Program-made: the position numbers and the translations under genes
Notes under the pieces: model-generated
Databases searched by the model: none
The model's input: the letters and a program-made list of their open reading frames with translations, nothing else
What the model was told of the DNA's origin: nothing
Origin: VMCP01 sp965655465
GTDB taxonomy: Bacteria; Bacteroidota; Bacteroidia; NS11-12g; UBA955
Length of the DNA: 17,920 nt
Assembly: GCA_965655465.1 (NCBI GenBank)
Contig: CBFHGY010000044.1
Location: forward strand, 1-17,920
Direction of reading: 5' to 3'
Part shown: positions 1 through 6,870 of the stretch, in pieces
Numbering within the stretch: the first letter of the stretch is position 1
Layout: each line of letters opens with the position of its first letter

Positions 1-472
1 CAACAGAACCCATGGAACCGCCAATGAAAGCAAAATCCATACATGCAATGCCTAATGGTGTTCCATTCATTTTACCGTAAGCGGTGCGAACCGCGTCTTT
101 CAAGCCGGTTTTGCTCTGAGCCACCTTAATTCGATCTACATAAGGAGCCGAATCCGTAAAAGACAAAGGATCTCCAGACGATAAATCGGCATTGATTTCG
201 GTATACTTGCCATTATCGAATAAAATCTGAAAATACTCCTCGGATCCGATTCTATCGTGGTAATGGCAACTCGGACAAACATGCAACTGATCTATCCATT
301 CTTTAGAAGGATGAACTTCTTTACAACGCTTGCACTTTTCCCACAGTCCGTCGGGTGTAGGTTTTTTATCTTTCGTTTTGGTTAAGATACCAGAAAGTGT
401 GCGCACATACCACTTCGAGTCCGAAGCGTGCATGTCGTCAAATTCCTCAAAACCGTGCTCTACCGTAGACAT
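1..472 (-). CDS. accD: Acetyl-CoA carboxylase carboxyltransferase subunit beta (partial, N-terminal part)
   Basis: AccD is the beta half of the carboxyltransferase. With AccA it moves CO2 from carboxybiotin on the carrier protein to acetyl-CoA, giving malonyl-CoA for fatty acid synthesis in the cytoplasm. About 157 codons are visible before the gene leaves the window; the family is usually about 280-300 residues. I see the N-terminal zinc ribbon as two CxxC pairs (Cys47/Cys50 in CKRC and Cys66/Cys69 in CPSC), followed by YHDRIGSEEYF, the TGLKDAVRTAYGKMNG segment, and GGSMGSV at the edge, all typical of AccD. The start chosen at 472 lies 10 bp after the aldolase stop, so the two are probably co-transcribed. 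Compared with the usual start just before a W-F/Y residue, this start adds about 20 residues. An in-frame ATG at 431-433, preceded by GAGG, is an alternative. Identity is secure; the exact start is not. Confidence 0.95.
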   Translation of the reverse strand, partial: MSTVEHGFEEFDDMHASDSKWYVRTLSGILTKTKDKKPTPDGLWEKCKRCKEVHPSKEWIDQLHVCPSCHYHDRIGSEEYFQILFDNGKYTEINADLSSGDPLSFTDSAPYVDRIKVAQSKTGLKDAVRTAYGKMNGTPLGIACMDFAFIGGSMGSV

Positions 473-482
473 GGCACGAAAA

Positions 483-1541
483 TTAAGCGATACTTACCGA
501 AGAATCCAAATACACATCCTGAACGGCATTTAATAACTCAATACCTTCATTCATGGGTTTTTGGAATGCTTTACGACCAAGGATAAGTCCAGAACCGCCC
601 GCACGTTTGTTTACTACTGCAGTTGTTACGGCTTCTTCCATGTCGCCTTGACCTTTGCTTTCACCACCTGAATTGATTAATCCTGCGCGACCCATATAGC
701 AATTGGCTACTTGGTAACGAGTAAGATCAATGGGGTGATCTGTGGTTAATTCAGAATATACTTTCGGATGTGTTTTACCGTGTTTGGTGGCAAGATAACC
801 GCCGTTATTTGTTGGCAATTTTTGTTTGATAATATCTGCTTGAATGGTAACACCCAAATGATTGGCTTGAGATGTTAAATCGGCCGCAGTGTGATAATCA
901 ACACCATCAACTTTGAACCCATTATTACGGGTATAGCACCATAAAATAGTTGCCATGCCCAACTCATGTGCTTCCTCGAAAGCTTGAGCCACTTCAATAA
1001 TTTGGCGGTTGCTGTCTTCACTACCAAAATAGATGGTTGCACCTACAGCAGCTGCTCCCAAATTCCAAGCTTCTCTTACACTTCCGAACATGATCTGTTC
1101 GTAGGTATTCGGATAGCTCAAAAATTCGTTATGGTTTAATTTTACAATAAAAGGAATTTTATGTGCGTACTTGCGAGAATTCATTGCCAATACACCGAAC
1201 GTAGATGCTACGGCATTACAACCGCCTTCAATCGCTAATTTGATGATGTTTTCTGGATCGAAAAATGCAGGATTGGGGGCAAATGAAGCGCCTGCACTGT
1301 GCTCAATTCCTTGATCCACGGGCAAAATGCTCAAATAACCGGTATTGGCCAAACGACCATTTCCATAAAGCGATTGCAGGGAACGCAAAACTTGTGTATT
1401 GCGATTGGTTTGTGCAAACACACGGTCTACAAAATCTCCACCAGGAAGATGAATGTGTTCTTTTGGAATGGTGGAACAGGTGTGACCTAATAAATAGGAA
1501 GCATCTTTTCCTAGCAATTGTTCAATGTTTGTTTGAGGCAT
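483..1541 (-). CDS. fbaB: Class I fructose-bisphosphate aldolase (FbaB/DhnA type)
   Basis: This cytoplasmic enzyme cleaves fructose-1,6-bisphosphate to dihydroxyacetone phosphate and glyceraldehyde-3-phosphate, or joins them in gluconeogenesis, through a Schiff base and without metal. The product is 352 residues; the E. coli FbaB is about 350. Recognisable segments are LPVDQGIEHS (residues 73-82), KLNHNEFLSYP, the ADIIKQK strand whose first lysine (K239) is the expected Schiff-base lysine, NCYMGRAGLINSGG (280-293), and the C-terminal NKRAGGSGLILGRKAF. The gene starts with ATG at 1541 and is followed after 10 bp by accD. It diverges from a GNAT gene across 52 bp containing a candidate promoter and a palindrome, so its expression may be regulated there. 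Nothing is missing from the protein. Confidence 0.96.
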   Translation of the reverse strand: MPQTNIEQLLGKDASYLLGHTCSTIPKEHIHLPGGDFVDRVFAQTNRNTQVLRSLQSLYGNGRLANTGYLSILPVDQGIEHSAGASFAPNPAFFDPENIIKLAIEGGCNAVASTFGVLAMNSRKYAHKIPFIVKLNHNEFLSYPNTYEQIMFGSVREAWNLGAAAVGATIYFGSEDSNRQIIEVAQAFEEAHELGMATILWCYTRNNGFKVDGVDYHTAADLTSQANHLGVTIQADIIKQKLPTNNGGYLATKHGKTHPKVYSELTTDHPIDLTRYQVANCYMGRAGLINSGGESKGQGDMEEAVTTAVVNKRAGGSGLILGRKAFQKPMNEGIELLNAVQDVYLDSSVSIA

Positions 1542-1553
1542 GTTAATTTGAGT

Positions 1554-1565
1554 TTAAACGTTTAA
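1554..1565. promoter_or_regulatory. 12-bp palindrome, candidate operator
   Basis: TTAAACGTTTAA is a perfect 12-bp palindrome in the 52-bp spacer between the divergent aldolase and GNAT genes. The CG-centred AAACGTTT core resembles operators of LacI/CcpA-type repressors, but it is only a resemblance. It overlaps the candidate -7 element of the GNAT promoter (1563-1570) and lies just downstream of the aldolase -7 element. Confidence 0.35.
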
Positions 1566-1570
1566 TTTTG
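1563..1570 (+). promoter_or_regulatory. Candidate -7 promoter element for the GNAT gene
   Basis: TAATTTTG matches the Bacteroidota consensus TAnnTTTG and lies 23 bp before the ATG at 1594. I see no TTTG at the usual -33 distance, so support rests on the -7 element and its position. Confidence 0.35.
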
Positions 1571-1572
1571 GA

Positions 1573-1580
1573 CAAAAATA
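1573..1580 (-). promoter_or_regulatory. Candidate -7 promoter element for fbaB-accD
   Basis: Read on the minus strand the sequence is TATTTTTG, matching TAnnTTTG. It lies about 31 bp before the aldolase ATG at 1541. The -33 element would fall inside the GNAT coding region; a TTG is there, but at a long spacing of about 25 bp. Confidence 0.35.
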
Positions 1581-1593
1581 ACCATTTTTCCCA

Positions 1594-2019
1594 ATGATTG
1601 AGATTCAAGAAGTACGTAATGGTTCACAAATGATGGACATTTTCGAAATAAGACGTCAGGTTTTTGTATTAGAGCAAAATGTTGATCCCAATGAAGAATA
1701 CGATCAATTCGAAGAGGTCAGCACCCATTTTATCGCGAAATATAAGGGTGTAGCCGCTGCAACCTGTCGATTTCGAGAAACCGAAAATGGCATAAAACTT
1801 GAAAGATTTGCCGTATTAAAATCATATCGAGGCAAGGGAATTGGTGCTGCTTTGGTGGAAAAATGTTTGGAAAAAATTGGAGAAACCTCCAAATCAATCT
1901 ACTTACACGGTCAATTTCAGGCGGTGCCTTTCTACGAAAAATATGGTTTTGCATGCATTGGACCCCAATTCAATGAAGCCGGAATCGAACATTTCAAAAT
2001 GATTTATCAGCCCAAGTGA
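1594..2019 (+). CDS. GNAT-family N-acetyltransferase, YjcF-like
   Basis: The 141-residue product belongs to the GNAT fold enzymes, which transfer the acetyl group of acetyl-CoA to an amine. The acetyl-CoA pyrophosphate-binding loop is visible as YRGKGIGAAL (R79-GKGIG), and FYEKYGF (113-119) is the usual C-terminal strand-helix. The N-terminal VFVLEQNV, LERFAVLKSYRG, QAVPFYEKYGF and the AGIEHFKM ending match the layout of the YjcF/ElaA subgroup, whose substrates are poorly known. It is a single gene: it diverges from the aldolase, and its stop is 10 bp from the stop of the convergent glycosyltransferase. The neighbours do not suggest a substrate. Family assignment is firm; function is open. 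Confidence 0.9.
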   Translation: MIEIQEVRNGSQMMDIFEIRRQVFVLEQNVDPNEEYDQFEEVSTHFIAKYKGVAAATCRFRETENGIKLERFAVLKSYRGKGIGAALVEKCLEKIGETSKSIYLHGQFQAVPFYEKYGFACIGPQFNEAGIEHFKMIYQPK

Positions 2020-2029
2020 ACATTCTTTT

Positions 2030-3259
2030 TTAAGACTTTAATGAATGATAAAACGCGATCAATTCTGAGGTGTTTTTAGTGGGATTATGATTCTCAAAAC
2101 AATATGCATGAGCTCGTTTTCCCATATCTATCATGGCTTTTCTGTTATTGAGTAAGTTCCGAGTGGCCAACACAAACGTATCAGCATCGTTTGCAATCAT
2201 CAACTCTTTTTCATTTGTTACGGGAAGCCCTTGAACGGCTATGTCTGTTGCCACACAAGGAATTCCAAGTGAAAGTGCCTCGATCAATTTCATTCGAATG
2301 CCGCTGCCTGCTCTCAAGGGTACCACACAAACTCCGTGTGATTTCATGAATTCTTTGGCGTCTGCTACCTCACCATGGTTAACGACCGACGATTGAAAAA
2401 ACAAATGAGAATGTGATTGTATGCCCTTTCCTGCTACATGGAATATTAAATCAGGAAATTCTGCCTTTAATCGCGGCCAAATTTTTGATAAAAACCATTG
2501 CAAGGCTTGCACATTAGCTTCCCATTCCATTGAGCCAATGTGAAAAAGAGCATCGGGCTGTATTTTCTTTTCTGGCTTGAGGGCAATTTTGACACTTGGA
2601 AGGTATAAATGCACCTTTTTAGTCGTATTTCTACCAAAAAAGTCGCAATCATTTTGAGAAATCCCTACAACCGCTGCTGCTTTTTTGATCAGGGTCAACT
2701 CCTCTTTGCGCAAACGTTTGCTTTGCAATTTCAAATACATGCGCTTTATCCAATTGGATTCATTTTGGGCTAAACGCAACCAAATTTCGTGCTCCACATT
2801 ATGAGCCCGATAGACAACAGGTATACCCTCTTCTTGAAGGTTGTCAATAGATTGCGTTAAAAGTTCTCCCCACCAGCTAATTCGCTTACTCAATAACGGA
2901 AAAGAGTACAACCCTTCAATTTGCACAAGGTCAAAATTCCGTTCCGTGAGCAAGTTATTTAGCAAAGCCGAAGCCTGCAAATCGTAATAACGCTCGAGGA
3001 AATAGCTTCCCCCAGAAAATAAATTTTTGAACGCATTTATAGGATTTATTTGAGCATTCAGAGGCACGGTAATAACCTCACAAAAACCTAAATGTGCAGC
3101 GATATCTTCATCAGACACATGGTGTTTTTGCGTATTGTAACTGAAATAGGTAACTGCATTTCCAGCCTTGCTAAGCGCCTCGAGCAACTGATATGTGGCT
3201 AATGCCCCGCCATCGCGCAGGGGCCATGGAATTCGGTTTCCTAAAACTAAAATTTGCAT
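2030..3259 (-). CDS. Glycosyltransferase, GT4-like (GT-B fold)
   Basis: The 409-residue product is a retaining-type GT-B glycosyltransferase that probably adds a sugar from a nucleotide-sugar donor to a cell-surface glycan or lipid. The N-terminal acceptor domain begins with a beta strand and a glycine-rich turn (RDGGA, residues 15-19) and carries RAHNVEH (151-157). The C-terminal donor domain has GSMEWEANV (242-250) and, at about 314-338, an AGSGIRMKLIEALSLG block equivalent to the E-x7-E donor-binding motif, although the first acidic position is not clearly kept. The GSMEW and RAHNVEH motifs recall the GT group annotated with exosortase/PEP-CTERM polysaccharide loci. The gene follows the LptF/G permease by 6 bp, so the two are very likely co-transcribed, and a role in envelope glycan or LPS synthesis is inferred. 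Donor and acceptor cannot be read from the sequence. Confidence 0.88.
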   Translation of the reverse strand: MQILVLGNRIPWPLRDGGALATYQLLEALSKAGNAVTYFSYNTQKHHVSDEDIAAHLGFCEVITVPLNAQINPINAFKNLFSGGSYFLERYYDLQASALLNNLLTERNFDLVQIEGLYSFPLLSKRISWWGELLTQSIDNLQEEGIPVVYRAHNVEHEIWLRLAQNESNWIKRMYLKLQSKRLRKEELTLIKKAAAVVGISQNDCDFFGRNTTKKVHLYLPSVKIALKPEKKIQPDALFHIGSMEWEANVQALQWFLSKIWPRLKAEFPDLIFHVAGKGIQSHSHLFFQSSVVNHGEVADAKEFMKSHGVCVVPLRAGSGIRMKLIEALSLGIPCVATDIAVQGLPVTNEKELMIANDADTFVLATRNLLNNRKAMIDMGKRAHAYCFENHNPTKNTSELIAFYHSLKS

Positions 3260-3265
3260 AGGCTT

Positions 3266-4699
3266 TTAGGTTGTTTGCTTAAATTTTCGTTTCGAGCGTT
3301 TTACACTGGATTCCCAAAGATTGCGATCTGCAAGAGCCTTACGGGTAATAAAAACGGCAATACCTAGCAACAAAGCACTACTCAACCACATACCCAACCA
3401 AACAGGTACGATGAGTCCTTTCCCCATTTTTTCCCCTGTTAAATTCAGCGCATAAAAGAGTACGAATAATAATACACTGATAACCAAGGGAAGTCCAATG
3501 CCCCCTTTTTTAATAATCGCGCCCAATGGTGCAGAAATCAAGAATAAAATCATCAATAAAAAAGAGAATGCAAATTTCTTATGCCATTCACTTTGATACA
3601 AAGCAACATCTTTATATTCATAATCTTGAGAAGATGCATAACCGTCTAGAGTTCCTTTTATCCCTTTAGCTGTAGACAATGCTAAATTGCGCATATTGGC
3701 AATTTTTGTCGTATCAAAGTTGTTATAAATACAGGTATCGGTAAGCGGAATTAAATGATCTATGGGGCGAGGTTGTCGCGTATTTTCAGAAGGAAATAAA
3801 GCAGGATAATGTATTAAACGGCTCAGATAGCGCTCATTATCGGCATGGTGTTTTTCCATTCTAATATGAAACGTGTCTATTTCTAGTTGCAGTTGTTTTA
3901 AGTTCAATAGGCGGTAATCTGTAGCCAAATGATCCCGATTGGCAAAATTGAAATCCAAACTCGACAAATCCACCACCATTTGTTGTTTTTCGAAATACAT
4001 CTTATTAAATGGCATGGTTTTACGGTAGTTTTCCGCCGAGGTCATTTCCTCATAACGCACCCCATTAAACAAGGTAAAATTTAAGGTTCGTTTATCCCCA
4101 GAAAGTTTCATGGTTCCATTTTGTGCCCGGATTACATTCAAACGTTTGCTGTCGTCTTTCTTATATTCGTAGATCAGCACATCGTGTACGGTTTCATTGT
4201 CGGCTTCTTTGCTTCCCACAGAAATAGCAACCCCATCAATTTGCTGGTAAAACTGACCGGGTTCGATGTTAAACGCGGGTTTCTTGGAGCGCACCTCCAT
4301 AAGCATCGCTTTACCTTCTAAGTTGGCTTTGGGAATCACGTAATTCAAAAACAAAAAGTTCATTACGACCAAACCACACATGAATAGAAAAACCGGTCTA
4401 AGAATTCTAATTAATGAAATTCCATTGGCTTTCATGGAAACCAATTCAAAGCTTTCTGAAAGATTTCCAAAAGTCATAAGACCCGCAACCATTACAGTCA
4501 TGGGTAATGCCATTGGAACAAGATCTGCCAATGAAAGTCCGATTAATTTCAGAAGTACAAGAGTAGGAATGCCTTTACCGACTAATTCATCGATGTATTT
4601 CCAAAGGAATTGCATCAAAAATAAGAACAAACTCAACAAAAACGTCACGGCAAAAAGCCTAACATACATGCGAAGAATGAGCACATCAATGCGTTTCAC
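3266..4699 (-). CDS. LptF/LptG-family (YjgP/YjgQ) permease
   Basis: This inner-membrane protein belongs to the LptF/LptG family. With LptB ATPase, these form the ABC transporter that extracts lipopolysaccharide from the inner membrane and pushes it onto the periplasmic bridge. The 477-residue product has three N-terminal membrane segments (about 13-33, 50-75, 100-122), a large periplasmic jellyroll region from about 125 to 360, and three C-terminal segments from about 370 to 460, including a SAPLGAIIKKGGIG stretch. The early LMQFLWKYIDELVGKG is the typical N-terminus of the flavobacterial form. That alignment supports the GTG start at 4699 over the in-frame ATG 30 bp downstream. A TACCTTTG promoter element sits 4 nt before the GTG. 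The gene follows the BtuG-like gene by 38 bp and precedes the glycosyltransferase by 6 bp. LptF and LptG cannot be told apart here. Confidence 0.92.
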   Translation of the reverse strand: MKRIDVLILRMYVRLFAVTFLLSLFLFLMQFLWKYIDELVGKGIPTLVLLKLIGLSLADLVPMALPMTVMVAGLMTFGNLSESFELVSMKANGISLIRILRPVFLFMCGLVVMNFLFLNYVIPKANLEGKAMLMEVRSKKPAFNIEPGQFYQQIDGVAISVGSKEADNETVHDVLIYEYKKDDSKRLNVIRAQNGTMKLSGDKRTLNFTLFNGVRYEEMTSAENYRKTMPFNKMYFEKQQMVVDLSSLDFNFANRDHLATDYRLLNLKQLQLEIDTFHIRMEKHHADNERYLSRLIHYPALFPSENTRQPRPIDHLIPLTDTCIYNNFDTTKIANMRNLALSTAKGIKGTLDGYASSQDYEYKDVALYQSEWHKKFAFSFLLMILFLISAPLGAIIKKGGIGLPLVISVLLFVLFYALNLTGEKMGKGLIVPVWLGMWLSSALLLGIAVFITRKALADRNLWESSVKRSKRKFKQTT

Positions 4700-4703
4700 G
4701 GCG

Positions 4704-4711
4704 CAAAGGTA
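4704..4711 (-). promoter_or_regulatory. Candidate -7 promoter element immediately before the LptF/G gene
   Basis: On the minus strand the sequence reads TACCTTTG followed by C, an exact match to TAnnTTTGC. Only 4 nt separate its last G from the GTG start codon, so transcription would begin at or next to the start codon. It would give the permease and the glycosyltransferase a promoter independent of the B12 genes upstream. No clear -33 TTTG is visible. Confidence 0.5.
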
Positions 4712-4737
4712 CGCGAAATGTATGAAGCGATTCTCCC

Positions 4738-5775
4738 CTATTTTTTAGGTAGAAATACAAAATTAGATGGGATAATTCCCGAGAAAAACGAATTTTTTAC
4801 CGAATCCGCACCTGCATTGAGTATTACTACACGGCCTTTTCGAATGTAATCATACGCATCGGTGATATAAATATCGCCGTTCTGCGGATTTACGGCCAAG
4901 CCATATCCGGTGGTATAAGGCACAATTGGAACGAAAATAGATTTCTTCGTATTGCGCAAATCGCAACATTGTAAGTTGCCTCCGATGAGCAGCCATAAGG
5001 AGTCACGCGTGCGCGATAAGCACATGCGGGTTAAGTTATTTTTCGGTGGAAATTCAACACGCTCCGTAACCGTGAAATTTTCATTCAGGCAGGTCAAACT
5101 AGATGAGTCGGCGTCATTTGCCCCTACCCAAAGTCGGTTTTGTGCATCTTTACATAAGAATTGGGCTCCTTTCGCACAGGTAATTAACCTACTGCTATCC
5201 GTTACAGGGTCGTAAACCCAGATATATCCGTCGTAAACGGCCGACACTATATGTTGGTTGTATTCAATGATATCCTCTGTCCAACCCACCCGGGTCCCTG
5301 TGGCATTTTTTCGCACGGATAAGGTTCGCGTACCTAACGATTGGGTATCGAGTACAGTAATTGCGTTATTTTCTAAATCGCTTATATATAATTTCCCATT
5401 CAAAGCGGTGGCAAATCTTGGGGATTTCCCTGCGTTTATTTGATGTTTGACTTTAAGCGTTTGTGGATCTACCGCAACGATAAGTTCGCTATTGTTAACC
5501 ACCAACCACAACGTATTTCCGTATAACAAACCCGACTGCAATACATCGCCGATGGGCCTGTTATTAACGGCTTCAAAGGCATTCGACCATAGCGTGTTAG
5601 AATCGGGATTGTAGATATCCAGTTGGGCATTATTCCACATGAAATTCCCTTCACATAAAACCGCCACTCTTGTTTCTTTTGCCGAAACGATGCCATTACC
5701 TGAATCACTGGGCTCTTTGATGCAAGAGCCCAGTGATAGTATTAAAATTGTTATTAGTGAGGTGCGAATTCGCAT
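4738..5775 (-). CDS. BtuG-like surface beta-propeller lipoprotein (YncE/DUF5074-type)
   Basis: The product is a 345-residue lipoprotein resembling the surface-exposed beta-propellers that bind vitamin B12 very tightly beside BtuB in Bacteroides (BtuG). The signal peptide ends in a lipobox LGSC with Cys18 as the lipidated residue. Repeated propeller blades follow: EGNFMWNNAQLDIY, KSPRFATALNGKLYISD, GWTEDIIEYNQHIVSAVYDG, and the C-terminal NGDIYITDAYDYIRKG ending in GIIPSNFVF, all characteristic of this family. The ATG at 5775 is chosen because it lies 1 nt after the preceding stop and gives a clean signal peptide; a longer reading from 5820 would put 15 residues before it. It is the third gene behind a cobalamin riboswitch, which supports the B12 role. 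Seven cysteines besides Cys18 are unusual. B12 binding itself is inferred. Confidence 0.82.
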   Translation of the reverse strand: MRIRTSLITILILSLGSCIKEPSDSGNGIVSAKETRVAVLCEGNFMWNNAQLDIYNPDSNTLWSNAFEAVNNRPIGDVLQSGLLYGNTLWLVVNNSELIVAVDPQTLKVKHQINAGKSPRFATALNGKLYISDLENNAITVLDTQSLGTRTLSVRKNATGTRVGWTEDIIEYNQHIVSAVYDGYIWVYDPVTDSSRLITCAKGAQFLCKDAQNRLWVGANDADSSSLTCLNENFTVTERVEFPPKNNLTRMCLSRTRDSLWLLIGGNLQCCDLRNTKKSIFVPIVPYTTGYGLAVNPQNGDIYITDAYDYIRKGRVVILNAGADSVKNSFFSGIIPSNFVFLPKK

Positions 5776-5776
5776 G

Positions 5777-6781
5777 TTAATTGTGTTTGATAAAAGTAGC
5801 CGTAGACGTGCTTCCGTCATACATCTGAGCGCGCAACCAATACATTCCTACCGATAATGAGGAAATATCCAATTGCCCGTCATTTAATCCCATCGATTGA
5901 AGTTTCATTCCGCGATAATCGCAAATTTCTATGGTGCGAACTTTTGCAAATTCTGCAATTTGAATCTTGTCTGTCGCAGGATTCGGATATACCGATAGTG
6001 TTGATGGTTTTACTTTTTTTACACTTCCCGTGTGAATGATTGCAATTTTATCTAAGGCAAAATAAAGCGGGGTATTGATACCGAAATCGCCGACATCCGA
6101 ACTCTGTAATTCAAAATGTATGGAATCGGTAGTGGTCGTTAGTCCTACAAATTGCCAGGTATCGAGTAAAAAATGTTTGGTTGTATCATCAGATCGAAAA
6201 TCGGCAAGTATGACTTGTTGGGTTTTCTGTAATGTTCCGTTTAGGTACATATGGATATTTAAAATAAAACTGTCTTTATCAAATGCATTAAATTTTTTGG
6301 CAAAATTATCACCAAAGGCCATACTGTTATAGGCAAAGGTGGTATTGGTAATATAAAATCCATCTACATACTGTTTTATGGGGTCTGGATTTAAGAAATA
6401 AGCATTTTGTGTGCCAATCGCATATACTTCACCTCCTTCCTCAACCCCTTGGCCTGCTTTTGCCGCATACAAATGTTTACTGAAATCACTGGGTTCTAGG
6501 GTAGTGACATTTTTTCTAGAAAACGCCCATTGGTCTTTCCAATAGCCTCCCCAGGAAGTATCCCAACCAATATTCATGGATAATTTTGCTTGAAAAATAC
6601 TATCGGGTACGGTGTATTGTGTTTGTCCGTTCGAGCCGTTCCAAACTTCCCCAGAGGGAATACTGGATTTTAACTCTTCAAAACCAATGAATTCCACAAG
6701 GGAAGTTTGCGCTTTACTTGAGCTGGTGAAAAACAAAGCAACTACCGCTAAAAAAAGACTGTTTTTAATCCTACTTTTCAT
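5777..6781 (-). CDS. DUF4465 (BtuH-like) secreted protein with T9SS C-terminal sorting domain
   Basis: The 334-residue product starts with a signal peptide (KSRIKNSLFLAVVALFF, probable cleavage after SSSKA at residue 24). The body (about 28-250) looks like DUF4465: FEEL near the start, VWNGSNGQ, SWGGYWKDQWAFS (76-88), LYAAKAGQG, VDGFYITNTTFAYNSM and FALDKI at the end. DUF4465 proteins are often encoded next to BtuB/BtuG, and I recall the Bacteroides ones described as B12-binding BtuH proteins. The last 73 residues (about 262-334), from SVYPNPATDKI to the end, are a type A T9SS sorting domain, so the protein should cross the outer membrane by T9SS and be released or attached to surface LPS. 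It follows btuB by an 89-bp A/T-rich spacer and ends 1 nt before the BtuG-like start. B12 binding is inferred from family and context. Confidence 0.82.
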   Translation of the reverse strand: MKSRIKNSLFLAVVALFFTSSSKAQTSLVEFIGFEELKSSIPSGEVWNGSNGQTQYTVPDSIFQAKLSMNIGWDTSWGGYWKDQWAFSRKNVTTLEPSDFSKHLYAAKAGQGVEEGGEVYAIGTQNAYFLNPDPIKQYVDGFYITNTTFAYNSMAFGDNFAKKFNAFDKDSFILNIHMYLNGTLQKTQQVILADFRSDDTTKHFLLDTWQFVGLTTTTDSIHFELQSSDVGDFGINTPLYFALDKIAIIHTGSVKKVKPSTLSVYPNPATDKIQIAEFAKVRTIEICDYRGMKLQSMGLNDGQLDISSLSVGMYWLRAQMYDGSTSTATFIKHN

Positions 6782-6870
6782 ATTTTATTGGGTTTAATTG
6801 TGGTTGATATTGAATAATATATTTTATTTAAATTTTGAAGTTTTGAATTATCATAAAGTATTACGAAATC
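6782..6870. other. A/T-rich spacer between btuB and the DUF4465 gene
   Basis: This 89-bp stretch is very A/T-rich. It has a short direct repeat (TTTTGAAG/TTTTGAAT near 6834-6849) and no match to TAnnTTTG on the coding strand. I see no terminator hairpin, so read-through from btuB is likely. Confidence 0.5.

Noticed and set aside
330..533. 67-codon plus-strand reading frame opposite accD
   Set aside because: It is antisense to accD and the aldolase end, without any recognisable protein features.
2020..2029. Terminator between the convergent GNAT and glycosyltransferase genes
   Set aside because: Only a weak CATTC/GAATG pairing around a T-run is visible, too short to call.
5776..5820. Upstream start at 5820 for the BtuG-like gene
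   Set aside because: It would put 15 polar residues before a clean lipoprotein signal peptide and overlap the DUF4465 gene; ATG 5775 lies 1 nt after that gene's stop.
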